Source: Treponema bryantii (GTDB lineage Bacteria > Spirochaetota > Spirochaetia > Treponematales > Treponemataceae). Taken from it: a stretch of 64,000 nucleotides of DNA. The stretch lies in the NCBI RefSeq assembly GCF_900113965.1, contig NZ_FORI01000001.1, forward strand, positions 565,620-629,619. The letters are read 5' to 3'. Both the position numbers and the translations under genes were made by a program. Below are positions 17,097-26,749 of this stretch, one piece after another; the first letter of the stretch is position 1; each line of letters starts with the position of its first letter. Under the pieces are notes generated by a model, which was not told where the DNA came from, made no database searches, and saw nothing but the letters and a program-made list of their open reading frames with translations.

Positions 17097-18721
17097 TTTC
17101 TAACCTTCTTTAGTATAACGCTGATAACTTCGTCTCTGGTAATTACAAGTTCAAGTACTCCAATAATTGCAAACAGCAGGGCCGAGATTACAACCGGTGC
17201 GCCGTAGGCAATAAGGCTTCCGTGGCCTTCGAAAAGGCCGGTAAGTGCATTGTGAACAAAATAAGTTGGCACTGCAGCAATCACAGAAAGCACACACATC
17301 TTAAGTGCATAAATCAGAGTGCCACGGGCAAGGCGGCCAACTTCAATAGATTCCATTTTCTTCATAAAGATGAAAAGGAAGGCTGTGTTCAAAAGGCTTG
17401 CAAGACTGAGTGCAAATGCAATTCCGTTTCCGCCCATCGGTTTTGAAAGAATAAATACAAGCAGAATGTTTGAGCCGAAATTTATAAGTCCTGCAATAGT
17501 TGGAAGCTTTGGCTTTTTCTGTGCATAAAAGGCCGGTGCCATAATTCGGTTAAGTGCAATAAAAAGCAGACCGGCAATATGGAAACGAAAAATGCCAAGA
17601 GTCATAGCCACAGAATTATCATCAAATTGATTCCTTTTGTAAAGTAGGGAAATCAGTTCGCGACCAGAAATCAATGAGTAAGCTGTAATCGGAATGGAAA
17701 TCAGAGTCATGATTTTTATTGCCTGAAGCAGCATTGTGTTAAACTGAGCCCAGTCCTTTTTATTTGCAAAGCCCGAAAGATCAGGCAAAATTACTGTACC
17801 GATTGAAACTGCAAAAATTCCGAGAATCAGTTCCTGAAGGCGGATACTGTACTGAAGGCTCGAAGCAATTCCAGGTCCTACATGTTTTGCAAGCGCAGTA
17901 GAAACAGTGTCATTAAGCTGATAAGCCGCAATTCCTACAATTGTTGGAGCAAGCAGTCCCATAACTTTTCTTGTTCCAGGATTTGTAAAAGCCTTTTTGA
18001 GAGAAGTGAGTCCGGTTTTCCAGCCGGTCTTGCGGACAAACGGCCACTGGAACACTGCCTGAACAGAACCTCCAAAAAGGGTTCCAATTGCCATAGCACG
18101 AGCCGGGTTTGAAGTATGAGGAGCCAGAATGTAAGTTGTAAGAACTACAAGTCCGTTGAACATAACCGGGGTAAATCCGCTTGGTGCAAAAATACCGCAG
18201 GTATTCAAAACGCCCTGGAAAAAGGCTGCTACCGAAATCAAAAACAGATAAGGGAACATTATTCTTGTGAGAACGGTAGTTTCGTTGAACTCAAGAAGGT
18301 AATATTCCATCTTTGCGGCATAATCAGCTACATCAGGAGCTGGAGCTTTACAGAAAATTGGAATGATAAAAGGTGCAAAGATAATTCCAAGTGAAACAAC
18401 GCAGGCAGTAAGGAAGGTTACAAGAGTGAGGGTTGCATTAAGAAATTCCTGAGTTGTCTTCTTGTTTTCGAGGGTATCTTCCTGTGCAAGATAATCTTTA
18501 AAGGTTGGAATAAAGGCAACAGAGATTGCGTTTTCGGCAAAGAGTTTTCGGAACAGGTTTGGAAGCATAAAGGCAACAGAAAAACTGTCGGCAAAAAGTC
18601 CGGTTCCAAGAAAAGACGCCTTTGTCATTTCGCGGACAAGTCCCATGATGCGGGAAGCAAAAGTCATCAGTGTAAGCAGGAGCCCTGACTTTACAATTGA
18701 CTTCGATTTTTTTTCTTTCAT
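17093..18721 (-). CDS. murJ: Lipid II flippase MurJ
   Basis: 542 residues with about 14 hydrophobic segments. The conserved N-terminal MurJ pattern is present (SGLLLTLMTFASRIMGLVREM), then LPNLFRKLFAE and the GxxxPxxLSGFANKKDW region. MurJ flips lipid-linked peptidoglycan precursor across the inner membrane. The frame opens 36 bases earlier with TTG, but the ATG at 18721 begins the conserved protein. There is no Shine-Dalgarno, but TTGCAT (18757-18752), 17 bp and TATAGT (18734-18729) lie just seven bases before the ATG, which suggests a leaderless mRNA. Diverges from the cyclase operon. Confidence 0.95.
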   Translation of the reverse strand: MKEKKSKSIVKSGLLLTLMTFASRIMGLVREMTKASFLGTGLFADSFSVAFMLPNLFRKLFAENAISVAFIPTFKDYLAQEDTLENKKTTQEFLNATLTLVTFLTACVVSLGIIFAPFIIPIFCKAPAPDVADYAAKMEYYLLEFNETTVLTRIMFPYLFLISVAAFFQGVLNTCGIFAPSGFTPVMFNGLVVLTTYILAPHTSNPARAMAIGTLFGGSVQAVFQWPFVRKTGWKTGLTSLKKAFTNPGTRKVMGLLAPTIVGIAAYQLNDTVSTALAKHVGPGIASSLQYSIRLQELILGIFAVSIGTVILPDLSGFANKKDWAQFNTMLLQAIKIMTLISIPITAYSLISGRELISLLYKRNQFDDNSVAMTLGIFRFHIAGLLFIALNRIMAPAFYAQKKPKLPTIAGLINFGSNILLVFILSKPMGGNGIAFALSLASLLNTAFLFIFMKKMESIEVGRLARGTLIYALKMCVLSVIAAVPTYFVHNALTGLFEGHGSLIAYGAPVVISALLFAIIGVLELVITRDEVISVILKKVRK

Positions 18722-18728
18722 AGAAGAT

Positions 18729-18757
18729 ACTATAAAAAAATTGCGTTTTTTATGCAA
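18729..18757 (-). promoter_or_regulatory. Promoter for a probable leaderless murJ mRNA
   Basis: On the minus strand TTGCAT (18757-18752), 17-bp spacer, TATAGT (18734-18729), then seven bases to the murJ ATG at 18721. A 6+1+6 palindrome GTTGTA-C-TACAAC at 18773-18785 lies between this promoter and the divergent cyclase operon. Confidence 0.5.
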
Positions 18758-18871
18758 TTCATTTATAATTAGGTTGTACTACAACGTTTGCGAAAATCAT
18801 TTAAAATCAATTCAAAATAATCAGTTTAAAAAGTAATCCCGGAGAAAGCATAACTGCACATGGAGGAAACA

Positions 18872-20584
18872 ATGGCTGGTAAGGTTCAGTTTTTTTCCAG
18901 AGTAGGCAAAACGCGGATTATCCCGATTGGTTTAAAGATGCTCGTCGTCTTTATTGTTTTGATTCTACTCTCAAACTTTATTACGAATTTTATTTCTCTT
19001 CAGCTTACCCAGAGACAGATTATCAATTTGAATAATACGATTATGGTAAGCCAGTTGAAGGAGCTTTACAGTACTTCTTCAAATCAATATCAGATTTACT
19101 TATATTCGGGAAACAGAGCAGAAACTGTTGAAGCCTTGAACAAGGTTGCGGCAACTGGTTTTACAAATGCAAACAGTGTTGCGCTTGGCGTGAGCCCGGA
19201 CGGACAGTTCCAGTTTTTTTCAGATGCAAACGAGCTTGCCGTTTGGCCTGATTTTGATGCCACTGCTCTTAAGCTATTAAATACAAACCGTGAACAGGGA
19301 ATAGAGGAAGGCTCAATTTCATTCGGCAGTCCTTATGGCGACTACTTTGGTGTTTATAAATATCAGAGTGATTGGGATTATTTTATTGTCCGTGCCGAGA
19401 TGCGTACCGACCTTCAAAAAAATAATTATCGCGTTTATATGATTATTTCTATCCTCATTATCACACTTACACTTTTCTTCGTTGTAGTGGGCTACATAAT
19501 TATTCGCAGAGAGTTCCGCGGACTTCGTTCCTTCACAGACGACCTTATTACAATGCAGCAGAAAAAACAGCTGCAGCTTATTGATATTTCAAAGGCGCCG
19601 AACGACGACGTTACTTACATGGCCGCTTCGTTCAACGCGCTTTCAATGCAGGTAAATAATCTTCTTGATACCTTCCAGAAATTCGTTTCAAAGGATATTG
19701 TTGCCAAGGCTTATGCCGGCCGCGACGTTGGTCTTGAAGGAAAACAGAGAGACCTTGCAATGCTCTTCTCAGATGTAAAGAGCTTTACTTATCGTACAGA
19801 AACTTTGGGTAACGATATCATTGAAGTTTTGAATGTTCATTACAATCGTGTAATTCATAATGTTCATGAGAACTCGGGAATTGTAGGTTCGATTATTGGT
19901 GATGCTATTCTTGCAATTTATGGAACCCTCGATTCAAAACGTTCAAAGGCATACAACGCAGTTATTTCTGCATGGAACATTACAAGGGCAACTGCAGAGC
20001 TCCGTCAGGAAATGCTTGCCCGCCGTGAAGAAATAGAAAAGACCCGTAAGCTTACAGAATCAGAGGAAAAAGTTTTCCAGGCTGTAATGGTTGATGTTGG
20101 TGTTGGTATTGATGGCGGTAAGGTTTTCTACGGAACAATCGGACGTAACGACTTTGAAGATCCTCGCCAGTCACACATGACAAACACTGTAATTGGAGAC
20201 ACTGTAAACTCAGCTTCCCGCCTTGAAGGACTTACTCGAATCTATCACATTCCTGTTGTTGTTTCTGAATCAATCAAAAATGAAGTGAGTGAAGAAACCG
20301 CACGCTATAAGTTTATTGAAATTGATACTGTTCAGGTAAAGGGAAAAACAAAGGGAAAGAAAATTTACTTCCCGTTCGATACAAACGAAATGGACGAGAG
20401 TCTGCTTGTTCAATATCAGCAGTTTGAAGAAGGCTTGAAGGCTTATTACGAAGGCGACTGGAAAACTGCACGCAAGGTATTTAAAGGACTTGAACTGGAT
20501 GTCACTCAGGTATTCCTTGAGCGAATGGGTACAAAAGGTGCACCTGCAGATTGGAGTGGAATATGGGCAATGACAACAAAATAA
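18872..20584 (+). CDS. Membrane-bound class III adenylate/guanylate cyclase
   Basis: 570 residues. One TM helix at about 20-42, an extracytoplasmic sensor region to about 190, a second TM (MIISILIITLTLFFVVVGYII), a HAMP-like linker, then a class III cyclase domain at about 290-500. The metal-binding Asp pair is in LFSDVKSFT and GSIIGDAILAIYG; the C-terminal half has GDTVNSASRLEG. An insertion of charged helix (LARREEIEKTRKLTESEEKV) splits the domain. GGAGG at 18862-18866 selects ATG 18872 rather than 18860. It makes cAMP or cGMP; the specificity is not readable by eye. First gene of a four-gene run with overlapping or abutting ends. Confidence 0.9.
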   Translation: MAGKVQFFSRVGKTRIIPIGLKMLVVFIVLILLSNFITNFISLQLTQRQIINLNNTIMVSQLKELYSTSSNQYQIYLYSGNRAETVEALNKVAATGFTNANSVALGVSPDGQFQFFSDANELAVWPDFDATALKLLNTNREQGIEEGSISFGSPYGDYFGVYKYQSDWDYFIVRAEMRTDLQKNNYRVYMIISILIITLTLFFVVVGYIIIRREFRGLRSFTDDLITMQQKKQLQLIDISKAPNDDVTYMAASFNALSMQVNNLLDTFQKFVSKDIVAKAYAGRDVGLEGKQRDLAMLFSDVKSFTYRTETLGNDIIEVLNVHYNRVIHNVHENSGIVGSIIGDAILAIYGTLDSKRSKAYNAVISAWNITRATAELRQEMLARREEIEKTRKLTESEEKVFQAVMVDVGVGIDGGKVFYGTIGRNDFEDPRQSHMTNTVIGDTVNSASRLEGLTRIYHIPVVVSESIKNEVSEETARYKFIEIDTVQVKGKTKGKKIYFPFDTNEMDESLLVQYQQFEEGLKAYYEGDWKTARKVFKGLELDVTQVFLERMGTKGAPADWSGIWAMTTK

Positions 20585-22056
20585 CAAAAATCTCAGACGA
20601 GCAGAGATCAAATCAGATCCATAAAGAAGTAATGCTCTTTCTTGGTAAGGAGCTGGAACGCATTCATCATACTTCTTCAGAGCAGAGTTATAATATTGAA
20701 AAAGAATATGCAAAGACAAAAAAGCGCCATTCGCCTTTTACGGCCTTTATGCTTATAGGTTCTTTTCTTGTTGTACTCTTAATTGCTTTTATTATGATTA
20801 AAACAATTTCTGCGCATAATGAAGAAATTACTGTAAGTGTTTCTGCATTTGATGATTTGAATCTTAAAAATCTTTTGAACACAGTTGGAGCAGCTCAGAC
20901 AAATTATGACAATGCCGTAAAAAATCTTGCGACAATTGAAAGCGACATGACTGTAAAGCTTAAGGCTGCAGAGGATGCCCGCACAAACGACATCTTTGTA
21001 ATTGACTCAATGACACGCCTTACAAAAAAGAGACGCGGCGAGCTTGTTGAAGAAGCAGAGAAGAAATACAAAGAGACAGTTGCGGCAATTCATGAAGAGT
21101 ATGATGGTCAGATTGTGAGTGCTGAAAAAGAAGTGCAGGAGTATAAGAGTCAGCTTGCAGAATTTGATACGGCAAAGGTTCAGGCCGCAAAAGAAAAAGA
21201 AAAGGCTCTGGACAGTGAGCGCCGTGTAAAAGAACTTGAACAGCAGAAGATTAAAGACCAATATCAAAGCCGTATTGCCGAGCTGGATAAAAAACTTTCA
21301 GATACACAAAGGCGTAATTCCGAAGAGATGCGCACTGCAGTAAGCAATGTGTCGGCACAGTATCAGGCAGAAATTGCATTGCTCGATCCTAATCTTAATG
21401 ATGCAAAGGCAAACTCAATTATTTCCGGTACTAAGGCCGCTGGCTTTGCAGATTTTAATGCGGGCACAACAGTAAGTCAGAGAGGAATTAATTCCCAAAA
21501 GGTTGTTTCTGTTTTAAACGATTATCAGAAAATTTATGATGATTATAAATATCTTGATAAGACAGTTGCAGGCATTCCTCAGAAGAACTCAATTCCATCT
21601 TATGTAGCGGCTTCTCATAAGCTTGTAAATAAAATGAGTTCTGCTTTTGCGGATACAACAATTTCGTTCTACAACGAGACAGTGCAGCTCAATGGAAAAA
21701 TCAACAGCCTTACCGACGAACTGGAAGAAAGTCGCAAACAGATTTCGCAGCAGCAGGAGATTTATGAGCAGTCTTATGAAACTCTGCTGGGACTTGCAAA
21801 AACCAGTGCAGTGCTTGTGTCTGCAACTGATTATGACAGCATCAAAATTTATGTTACTGGCAAGGCACGCTATCTGATTACAGAATCTGGAGCCGATGCA
21901 GAGTTTAAGGCAGATAAAACTATCAAAGGAAAAATATTCCGGGCAGAAGATGATTCTTTCTATTTTGTAGTTGGAGAAGACAAGGATGGTAACAGACTTG
22001 AGGTGAATTTCGAATCTGTAGTTCCTGGCACCCCTGTGAAAATTTTAGGCAAGTAA
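20563..22056 (+). CDS. Single-pass membrane coiled-coil protein of unknown function
   Basis: 497 residues. The start ATG lies inside the end of the cyclase gene (22-base overlap) with GGAG at 20553-20556. A cytoplasmic N-terminus of about 60 residues precedes one TM helix (FMLIGSFLVVLLIAFIMI), then a long coiled coil (about residues 130-270, heptads rich in Glu, Lys and Gln: AKEKEKALDSERRVKELEQQ). A second, shorter coiled coil follows, then a small C-terminal beta-rich domain (SIKIYVTGKARYLI ... VPGTPVKILGK). Most of the protein would be periplasmic. The overlap argues for a fixed ratio with the cyclase. Function unknown. Confidence 0.8.
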   Translation: MGNDNKITKISDEQRSNQIHKEVMLFLGKELERIHHTSSEQSYNIEKEYAKTKKRHSPFTAFMLIGSFLVVLLIAFIMIKTISAHNEEITVSVSAFDDLNLKNLLNTVGAAQTNYDNAVKNLATIESDMTVKLKAAEDARTNDIFVIDSMTRLTKKRRGELVEEAEKKYKETVAAIHEEYDGQIVSAEKEVQEYKSQLAEFDTAKVQAAKEKEKALDSERRVKELEQQKIKDQYQSRIAELDKKLSDTQRRNSEEMRTAVSNVSAQYQAEIALLDPNLNDAKANSIISGTKAAGFADFNAGTTVSQRGINSQKVVSVLNDYQKIYDDYKYLDKTVAGIPQKNSIPSYVAASHKLVNKMSSAFADTTISFYNETVQLNGKINSLTDELEESRKQISQQQEIYEQSYETLLGLAKTSAVLVSATDYDSIKIYVTGKARYLITESGADAEFKADKTIKGKIFRAEDDSFYFVVGEDKDGNRLEVNFESVVPGTPVKILGK

Positions 22057-23502
22057 TTGGGGTTTTCTGCCGATAATAGAAGAATGGAAGTGGAAAAATT
22101 TAGTGAAGAGCTGCAAAAAGCTCTCAGTAAAAAACAGGAATGGTATAACTCAGAATGTCTGCAGGAGTTGCTTGGCCAATACAGGCTTTTGCATACCTGC
22201 GTTAAGAATCTTTATGACAGCTTTGTAAAGAAGTCTCTTATTAATCCGGATCCTTATCGTCTTGATAAAAAGATTTCTGAGATTGTTGTACCTGAATCAA
22301 CACCTTTTGCTGAAAGCGACATTCCAAATGTTTTTGGAGCACGTTTCTCTGATTATGAAACTATGCTCGACTTTATCTGTACCTACTTCCGTTTTTCTAC
22401 AGAAAACTTCACTCTGCAGAATGTTAAAAAGATGATTGAGTTCATAAAGGTTTTCGAATGGGATGACCTTTCTATGAACAATGCCCGTATGAATACCCGT
22501 GCTCTTGCAATGACTATTAACAGCGCTAAAAACGGCGCTCCAAGTGTTGTTCAGAGTATGATTAATGACAGCGTTGCAAAATGTGCTCAGACAGTAAAAG
22601 TAATTGGGAAGATGCTGAATGAGCTTGGAGTTTTCCAGCGTGAGCTTTATAAGGGCGGCCTCCGTAAAGATCTTTTTGAGCATCCTGATTTTAATAAGGC
22701 AAAGGCAGCAGAGTCTGCAGAAGGCGAGCTTGCAGAAATCAAGAGACTTTATACAAAGGTTACCGGAAAGAAAACTTTATACAATGATCTTGTAAATGAG
22801 ATTATTGAAGAAGACCACGGTCCTGATAAAGAAAAGAAGCAGGCTGCAGTTCTTGAACGTCTTGCAATTAAAAATGCGGCAAAGCCTGTAGAAAAGAAAA
22901 AGGCAGGACCTGATACAAAAGAAATGCTTATGCAGGCAGTTCTTGCAGTAGGTGCAATTGCTCCAACTCTTATACAGCTGAACGCAAAGCTTGTAGAAAA
23001 CTTTAATCTCTTATTCCAGAAGAAAAATACCTTCTTTAATAAATTGATTGCTGCTCTCAAAAAAGCTTTGAATCTTAAAGAGAAGGAAAGAATCTGTAAC
23101 GTTCCTGTAAAGGACGCTAAGACTGGAGCTGAGCACGTTCAGAAAATCAATGTAAATGAATTCCTTACAGACCTTACTCACAAGGAACGTATTTATAATG
23201 GAATTGGAATGAAGGCTGTTGAATATCAGAAAATCAGTGCTTCAAATGAAGATGCAATTTTGAGTTTTGTTAATAAGCAGATTTCAGAAATTCAGTCGAT
23301 TTTTGTTATCATCAATTCTCTGGATGCATACTTCAAGAATGAAATAGACTCTGAGTTCAAAACCCGCGTAAAGGGTATGCAGATTGAACTTTCTGCCTTG
23401 CGTAATTCCATAATAAATGCTAATAAGAAACGCGGCGAATATGTTTCTTTCAAAGAAGAATCAGAGCAAATGCGTAAATTAGGAATTTCAGAGAATGATT
23501 AA
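22057..23502 (+). CDS. Conserved-looking alpha-helical cytoplasmic protein of unknown function
   Basis: 481 residues, almost entirely helical, no signal peptide or TM segment. The start is uncertain: TTG 22057 immediately follows the previous stop and has AGG at 22047-22049, while ATG 22084 (nine residues shorter) has only a weak AGAAG. A Lys-rich stretch (AIKNAAKPVEKKKAGPDTKE) separates two helical halves. The C-terminal half contains KKNTFFNKLIAALKKALNLK and ends close to a coiled coil. Membership of the cyclase operon is the only functional clue. Confidence 0.78.
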   Translation: MGFSADNRRMEVEKFSEELQKALSKKQEWYNSECLQELLGQYRLLHTCVKNLYDSFVKKSLINPDPYRLDKKISEIVVPESTPFAESDIPNVFGARFSDYETMLDFICTYFRFSTENFTLQNVKKMIEFIKVFEWDDLSMNNARMNTRALAMTINSAKNGAPSVVQSMINDSVAKCAQTVKVIGKMLNELGVFQRELYKGGLRKDLFEHPDFNKAKAAESAEGELAEIKRLYTKVTGKKTLYNDLVNEIIEEDHGPDKEKKQAAVLERLAIKNAAKPVEKKKAGPDTKEMLMQAVLAVGAIAPTLIQLNAKLVENFNLLFQKKNTFFNKLIAALKKALNLKEKERICNVPVKDAKTGAEHVQKINVNEFLTDLTHKERIYNGIGMKAVEYQKISASNEDAILSFVNKQISEIQSIFVIINSLDAYFKNEIDSEFKTRVKGMQIELSALRNSIINANKKRGEYVSFKEESEQMRKLGISEND

Positions 23503-25177
23503 ACAATTCAAAAAATATTGTGCAGCACTATTATGTGCTGCTTGTTTTTTAAATCCTGTATTTTCACAGGAATATGATCCCGAACACAATCACGATTACG
23601 AGCTTACTCCAGAAGAACTTTTAGAACTGGAAAATGCAGAACAGAATGCGGCTTCACAGAAAGAAAAACTTCCTCAGGAACTGCAGCAAAATTTTATAAT
23701 TGTAGAGTCTGTTCGTGTGCACGAGCTTAATCCTCAGATTACAAATTATTCGAGTGACTCTCAGCTTTTGAGCGGACTTTATGAAGGGCTTTTTACAACC
23801 AGTCCGGTTTCATTGGAGCCGCAGTATGCAATCGCAAAAGAGTTTAAAATTTCACGTGATAAAAAGCGCTGGTCTATTACGCTGCGCGAGGATGCGCGCT
23901 TCAGTAATGGTGAAAAAATTACGGCAGAGGCTGTGCGCGATAGCTGGCTTAGAATGCTCGCAAATCCAGCTTCTCCATATTCTTCGCTGCTGGATATTGT
24001 CCGCGGTGCAGAAGCTTTTAGAACAGGGCAGGGCAACTACGATGAAGTTGGCATTTATGCCACTGCAGAAAATGTGCTTTCAATCTATCTGAATAATCCT
24101 GCAAATTATCTTCCAAAGATTTTGTGCCATACAGCCTTCTCTGTTACTCACAGTAATCCGGAAGTTTACAGTGGCGCTTACGAACTTGAGATTGTTGCAG
24201 ACCGCAAATATATTTTGAGAAAGAATCCTTATTACTGGGATAAAGACAACGTTACTCTTGAGCGCATAACTTTTGTGCAGTCTGATAATGTTGATGATAA
24301 TACTTTTTACTACAACACCGGTGCGGTTGATTGGGTAACCGGTCAGGTAAATCAGTCTAAGCTGCTCGATCCTTCTGCAATTCAGATCAGCGCAACTTTT
24401 GGAACCGGCTACCTTTATTTTAAGATGAGCAGCCGTAAGCCTGCAGACAGCAAGTGTTCTCGTGTCTGGGATTATCCGGAATTCCGTAACGCTGTGCTCG
24501 AGGCTTTTCCATGGAACTCTATCCATAAAAAATATCTGATTCCTGCTACAACTCTGGTTTATCCGCTTTCGGGCTATCCTCAGATTGATGGTTTTGATTA
24601 CACTGATGAAATTGAAGCCAGCCTCAAAATGAAGGATGCACGTGCTAAATACGGCATTTCTCAGGAAGAGGTGATTCCTCTGGTAATGCACGTTTTTGAA
24701 AATGAATTTTCTGAAGAGGACGAAAAACTTTTGAGCGAGGCATTCGCTCCGCTTGGGGTTGAACTGGTAATTAAAACTGTTCCTTCGTACCTTTATTATT
24801 CTACGGTAGCTGCGGCTGATGCTGACATTCTTGTTACGTCTTGGATTGGCGACTTCGCTGACCCTCTCGCTTTCCTCGAACTTTTCCGCGGCGCCTCAAC
24901 CATGAATGAGTCCGGCTGGAAAAATGAAAAGTTCGATTCTCTATTAGACCAGGCCGCTACTGCCGGTGAAGCAGACCGCCTGAATCTCCTTGGTCAGGCC
25001 GAAAACATCCTTCTGGACGAGGGCATGGTTCTTCCACTTTACCGTTCCGTATCTTCAAACATCGTAGACTTAAAAGAAGTAGGCGGCTGGTACGTAAACG
25101 CCTTCGATTTACATCCGCTTAAAAACTTATATAAGAAACAACCGAAGTACAACTCTGAAAACATAGTGAAGAAGTAG
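23495..25177 (+). CDS. Solo peptide/oligopeptide-type ABC substrate-binding protein
   Basis: 560 residues, overlapping the previous gene by eight bases. A signal peptide (LLCAACFLNPVFSQ) leads to an SBP_bac_5 (DppA/OppA) fold: LLSGLYEGLFTTSP, the ARFSNGEKITAEAVRDSWLR motif at about residues 130-150, and DPLAFLELFRG near the end. A Glu-rich linker follows the signal peptide. No permease or ATPase genes accompany it; its partners are the cyclase and coiled-coil proteins. It may be a periplasmic sensor or feed a transporter encoded elsewhere. Type clear, ligand unknown. Confidence 0.85.
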   Translation: MIKQFKKYCAALLCAACFLNPVFSQEYDPEHNHDYELTPEELLELENAEQNAASQKEKLPQELQQNFIIVESVRVHELNPQITNYSSDSQLLSGLYEGLFTTSPVSLEPQYAIAKEFKISRDKKRWSITLREDARFSNGEKITAEAVRDSWLRMLANPASPYSSLLDIVRGAEAFRTGQGNYDEVGIYATAENVLSIYLNNPANYLPKILCHTAFSVTHSNPEVYSGAYELEIVADRKYILRKNPYYWDKDNVTLERITFVQSDNVDDNTFYYNTGAVDWVTGQVNQSKLLDPSAIQISATFGTGYLYFKMSSRKPADSKCSRVWDYPEFRNAVLEAFPWNSIHKKYLIPATTLVYPLSGYPQIDGFDYTDEIEASLKMKDARAKYGISQEEVIPLVMHVFENEFSEEDEKLLSEAFAPLGVELVIKTVPSYLYYSTVAAADADILVTSWIGDFADPLAFLELFRGASTMNESGWKNEKFDSLLDQAATAGEADRLNLLGQAENILLDEGMVLPLYRSVSSNIVDLKEVGGWYVNAFDLHPLKNLYKKQPKYNSENIVKK

Positions 25178-25179
25178 AT

Positions 25180-25310
25180 TGCCACGTCGCTACGCTCCTC
25201 GCAATGACACTTTCGTCATTGCGAGCGAAGTTGCCCGTCATTGCGACCGAAGTTGCCTGTCATTGCGAGTGAAGTTTGCCCGTCATTGCGAGCGTAGCGA
25301 AGCAATCCAC
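25180..25310. repeat. Family-B repeat with a four-unit tandem array
   Basis: An inverted family-B unit (GATTGCCACGTCGCTACGCT, then CTCGCAATGAC) is followed by direct units with period 22-23 at 25214-25235, 25236-25257 and 25258-25280. Each reads C/TGTCATTGCGA..GAAGTTGCC. A fourth full unit, GTCATTGCGAGCGTAGCGAA, ends in GCAATCCAC. The motif is a widespread bacterial repeat; the tandem expansion is local. Confidence 0.8.
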
Positions 25311-25314
25311 ATTC

Positions 25315-25343
25315 TTGAATATCCTCTTTAATTTTTTTATAAT
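25315..25343 (+). promoter_or_regulatory. ackA promoter
   Basis: TTGAAT (25315-25320), 17-bp spacer, perfect TATAAT (25338-25343). It begins immediately after the family-B repeat array. Expected +1 is near 25350, giving a leader of about 50 nt. Confidence 0.75.
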
Positions 25344-25356
25344 AAAACATCTTGTC

Positions 25357-25387
25357 ATTGTCCGACTCAGTCGGACAATCTTTTTTT
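25357..25387 (+). terminator. Attenuator-like hairpin in the ackA leader
   Basis: ATTGTCCGACT (25357-25367) pairs with AGTCGGACAAT (25369-25379) around a tight centre. A T-run at 25381-25387 follows, and the AGGAG ribosome-binding site (25389-25393) comes next. It lies between promoter and start codon, so it may attenuate or stabilise the ackA mRNA. Confidence 0.65.
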
Positions 25388-25401
25388 AGGAGATAATTTT
25401 T

Positions 25402-26745
25402 ATGGTAATTTTAACTTTGAACTGCGGATCTTCATCTGCAAAGTATCAGGTTTATGACTGGGACAACAAAGAAGTAATGGCTAACGGTGTTGTAGAGCGC
25501 ATCGGAATTGAAGGAAGCTGCATTACTCACAAGGCAAAGGGAAAGAAAACAGAAATCGAAAGCCCTTGTCCAACTCACAAAGAAGCAATTGAACTTATCA
25601 TTAAAGAAATCACTGACCCTGAAGTTGGTGTAATAAAATCTATGGACGAAATTGGAGCTGTTGGTCACCGCGTTCTCCATGGTGGCGAAAAGTTCACAAA
25701 GTCTGTACTTATCACTCCAGAAGTTCTCGAAGGTTTCCGCGAGGTAGTAGACCTTGGACCTCTCCACATGCCAGCTAATATCATGGGTATTGAAGCTGCT
25801 CAGAAGGTAATGCCAAACGTTCCTCATTCAGCAATCATGGATACAGCATGGCACCAGACAATGCCGGAAGAAACTTTCCAGTACGCAATTCCACGCGAAT
25901 GGTATGAGAAATACGCAGCTCGCCGCTACGGTTTCCACGGAACTTCATTCCTTTATACAGCAAAACGTGCTGCTGTTCTCCTTGGAAAAGATCCAAAAGA
26001 CTGCAACCTTATCATCTGCCACATTGGTAACGGTTCTTCTATGTGTGCTGTTAAGAACGGTGTTTGCTACGATACAACAATGGGTATTACACCGCTCGAA
26101 GGTCTTGTAATGGGAACTCGTTCAGGAGACCTCGACCCGGCTCTTCCATTCTACATCATGAGAAAAACTGGTATGTCTGCTGATGAAATGGACAAAGCAC
26201 TCAACAAGAAGTGTGGATGTCTTGGTATCACAGGAAAATATTCTGACCGCCGCGATATCGAAATTGACGCTGCAAAGGGCGACAAGCTCTGCCAGCTTTC
26301 TATCGAAATGGAAGCTCTCCGCATTAAGAAGTACATCGGTGCCTTCATGGCAGAACTCGGCCACGTAGACGCAATCGTATGGACTGCAGGTGTAGGCGAG
26401 CGCGGACCAATCACTCGTATGAAGGCTTGTTCTGGTCTTGAAAACTACGGTATCAAGATTGATGCACAGCGCAACGAATGGTCATTCACAGGTAACGCTG
26501 AAACATACATCCACGCTGATGATTCAAAGACAAAGATTTTCGTAATCCCAACAGACGAAGAGCTCGTAATGACAGAAGATGCTTACGCTCTCATGAAGGG
26601 AACATACGATGTTCATACAAACTTCAAGTACAGCTTCCAGGATCCTAACTACGTAAACAAGGCTCGCGAAGAAGGCTTGAAGGCCGACCTCGTAAAGAGA
26701 CCAAACATCGCTAAGATTTTGGCAAGAGATATTATCGGTAAATAA
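25402..26745 (+). CDS. ackA: Acetate kinase
   Basis: 447 residues, somewhat longer than the usual 400 because of a C-terminal tail. It converts acetyl phosphate plus ADP to acetate plus ATP, the ATP-yielding step of fermentation. Family signatures: [16 protein letters not shown] at the N-terminus, [50 protein letters not shown] and [18 protein letters not shown] is nine bases before ATG. No pta is in the window. Codon use is strongly biased compared with its neighbours (many AAG, CTC, TTC), consistent with high expression. Confidence 0.97.
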   Translation: MVILTLNCGSSSAKYQVYDWDNKEVMANGVVERIGIEGSCITHKAKGKKTEIESPCPTHKEAIELIIKEITDPEVGVIKSMDEIGAVGHRVLHGGEKFTKSVLITPEVLEGFREVVDLGPLHMPANIMGIEAAQKVMPNVPHSAIMDTAWHQTMPEETFQYAIPREWYEKYAARRYGFHGTSFLYTAKRAAVLLGKDPKDCNLIICHIGNGSSMCAVKNGVCYDTTMGITPLEGLVMGTRSGDLDPALPFYIMRKTGMSADEMDKALNKKCGCLGITGKYSDRRDIEIDAAKGDKLCQLSIEMEALRIKKYIGAFMAELGHVDAIVWTAGVGERGPITRMKACSGLENYGIKIDAQRNEWSFTGNAETYIHADDSKTKIFVIPTDEELVMTEDAYALMKGTYDVHTNFKYSFQDPNYVNKAREEGLKADLVKRPNIAKILARDIIGK

Positions 26746-26749
26746 ATCA

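Noticed and set aside
25214..25310. Tandem 22-23 bp units as a CRISPR array
   Set aside because: The units are directly adjacent with no unique spacers and belong to the dispersed family-B repeat; no cas genes are present.
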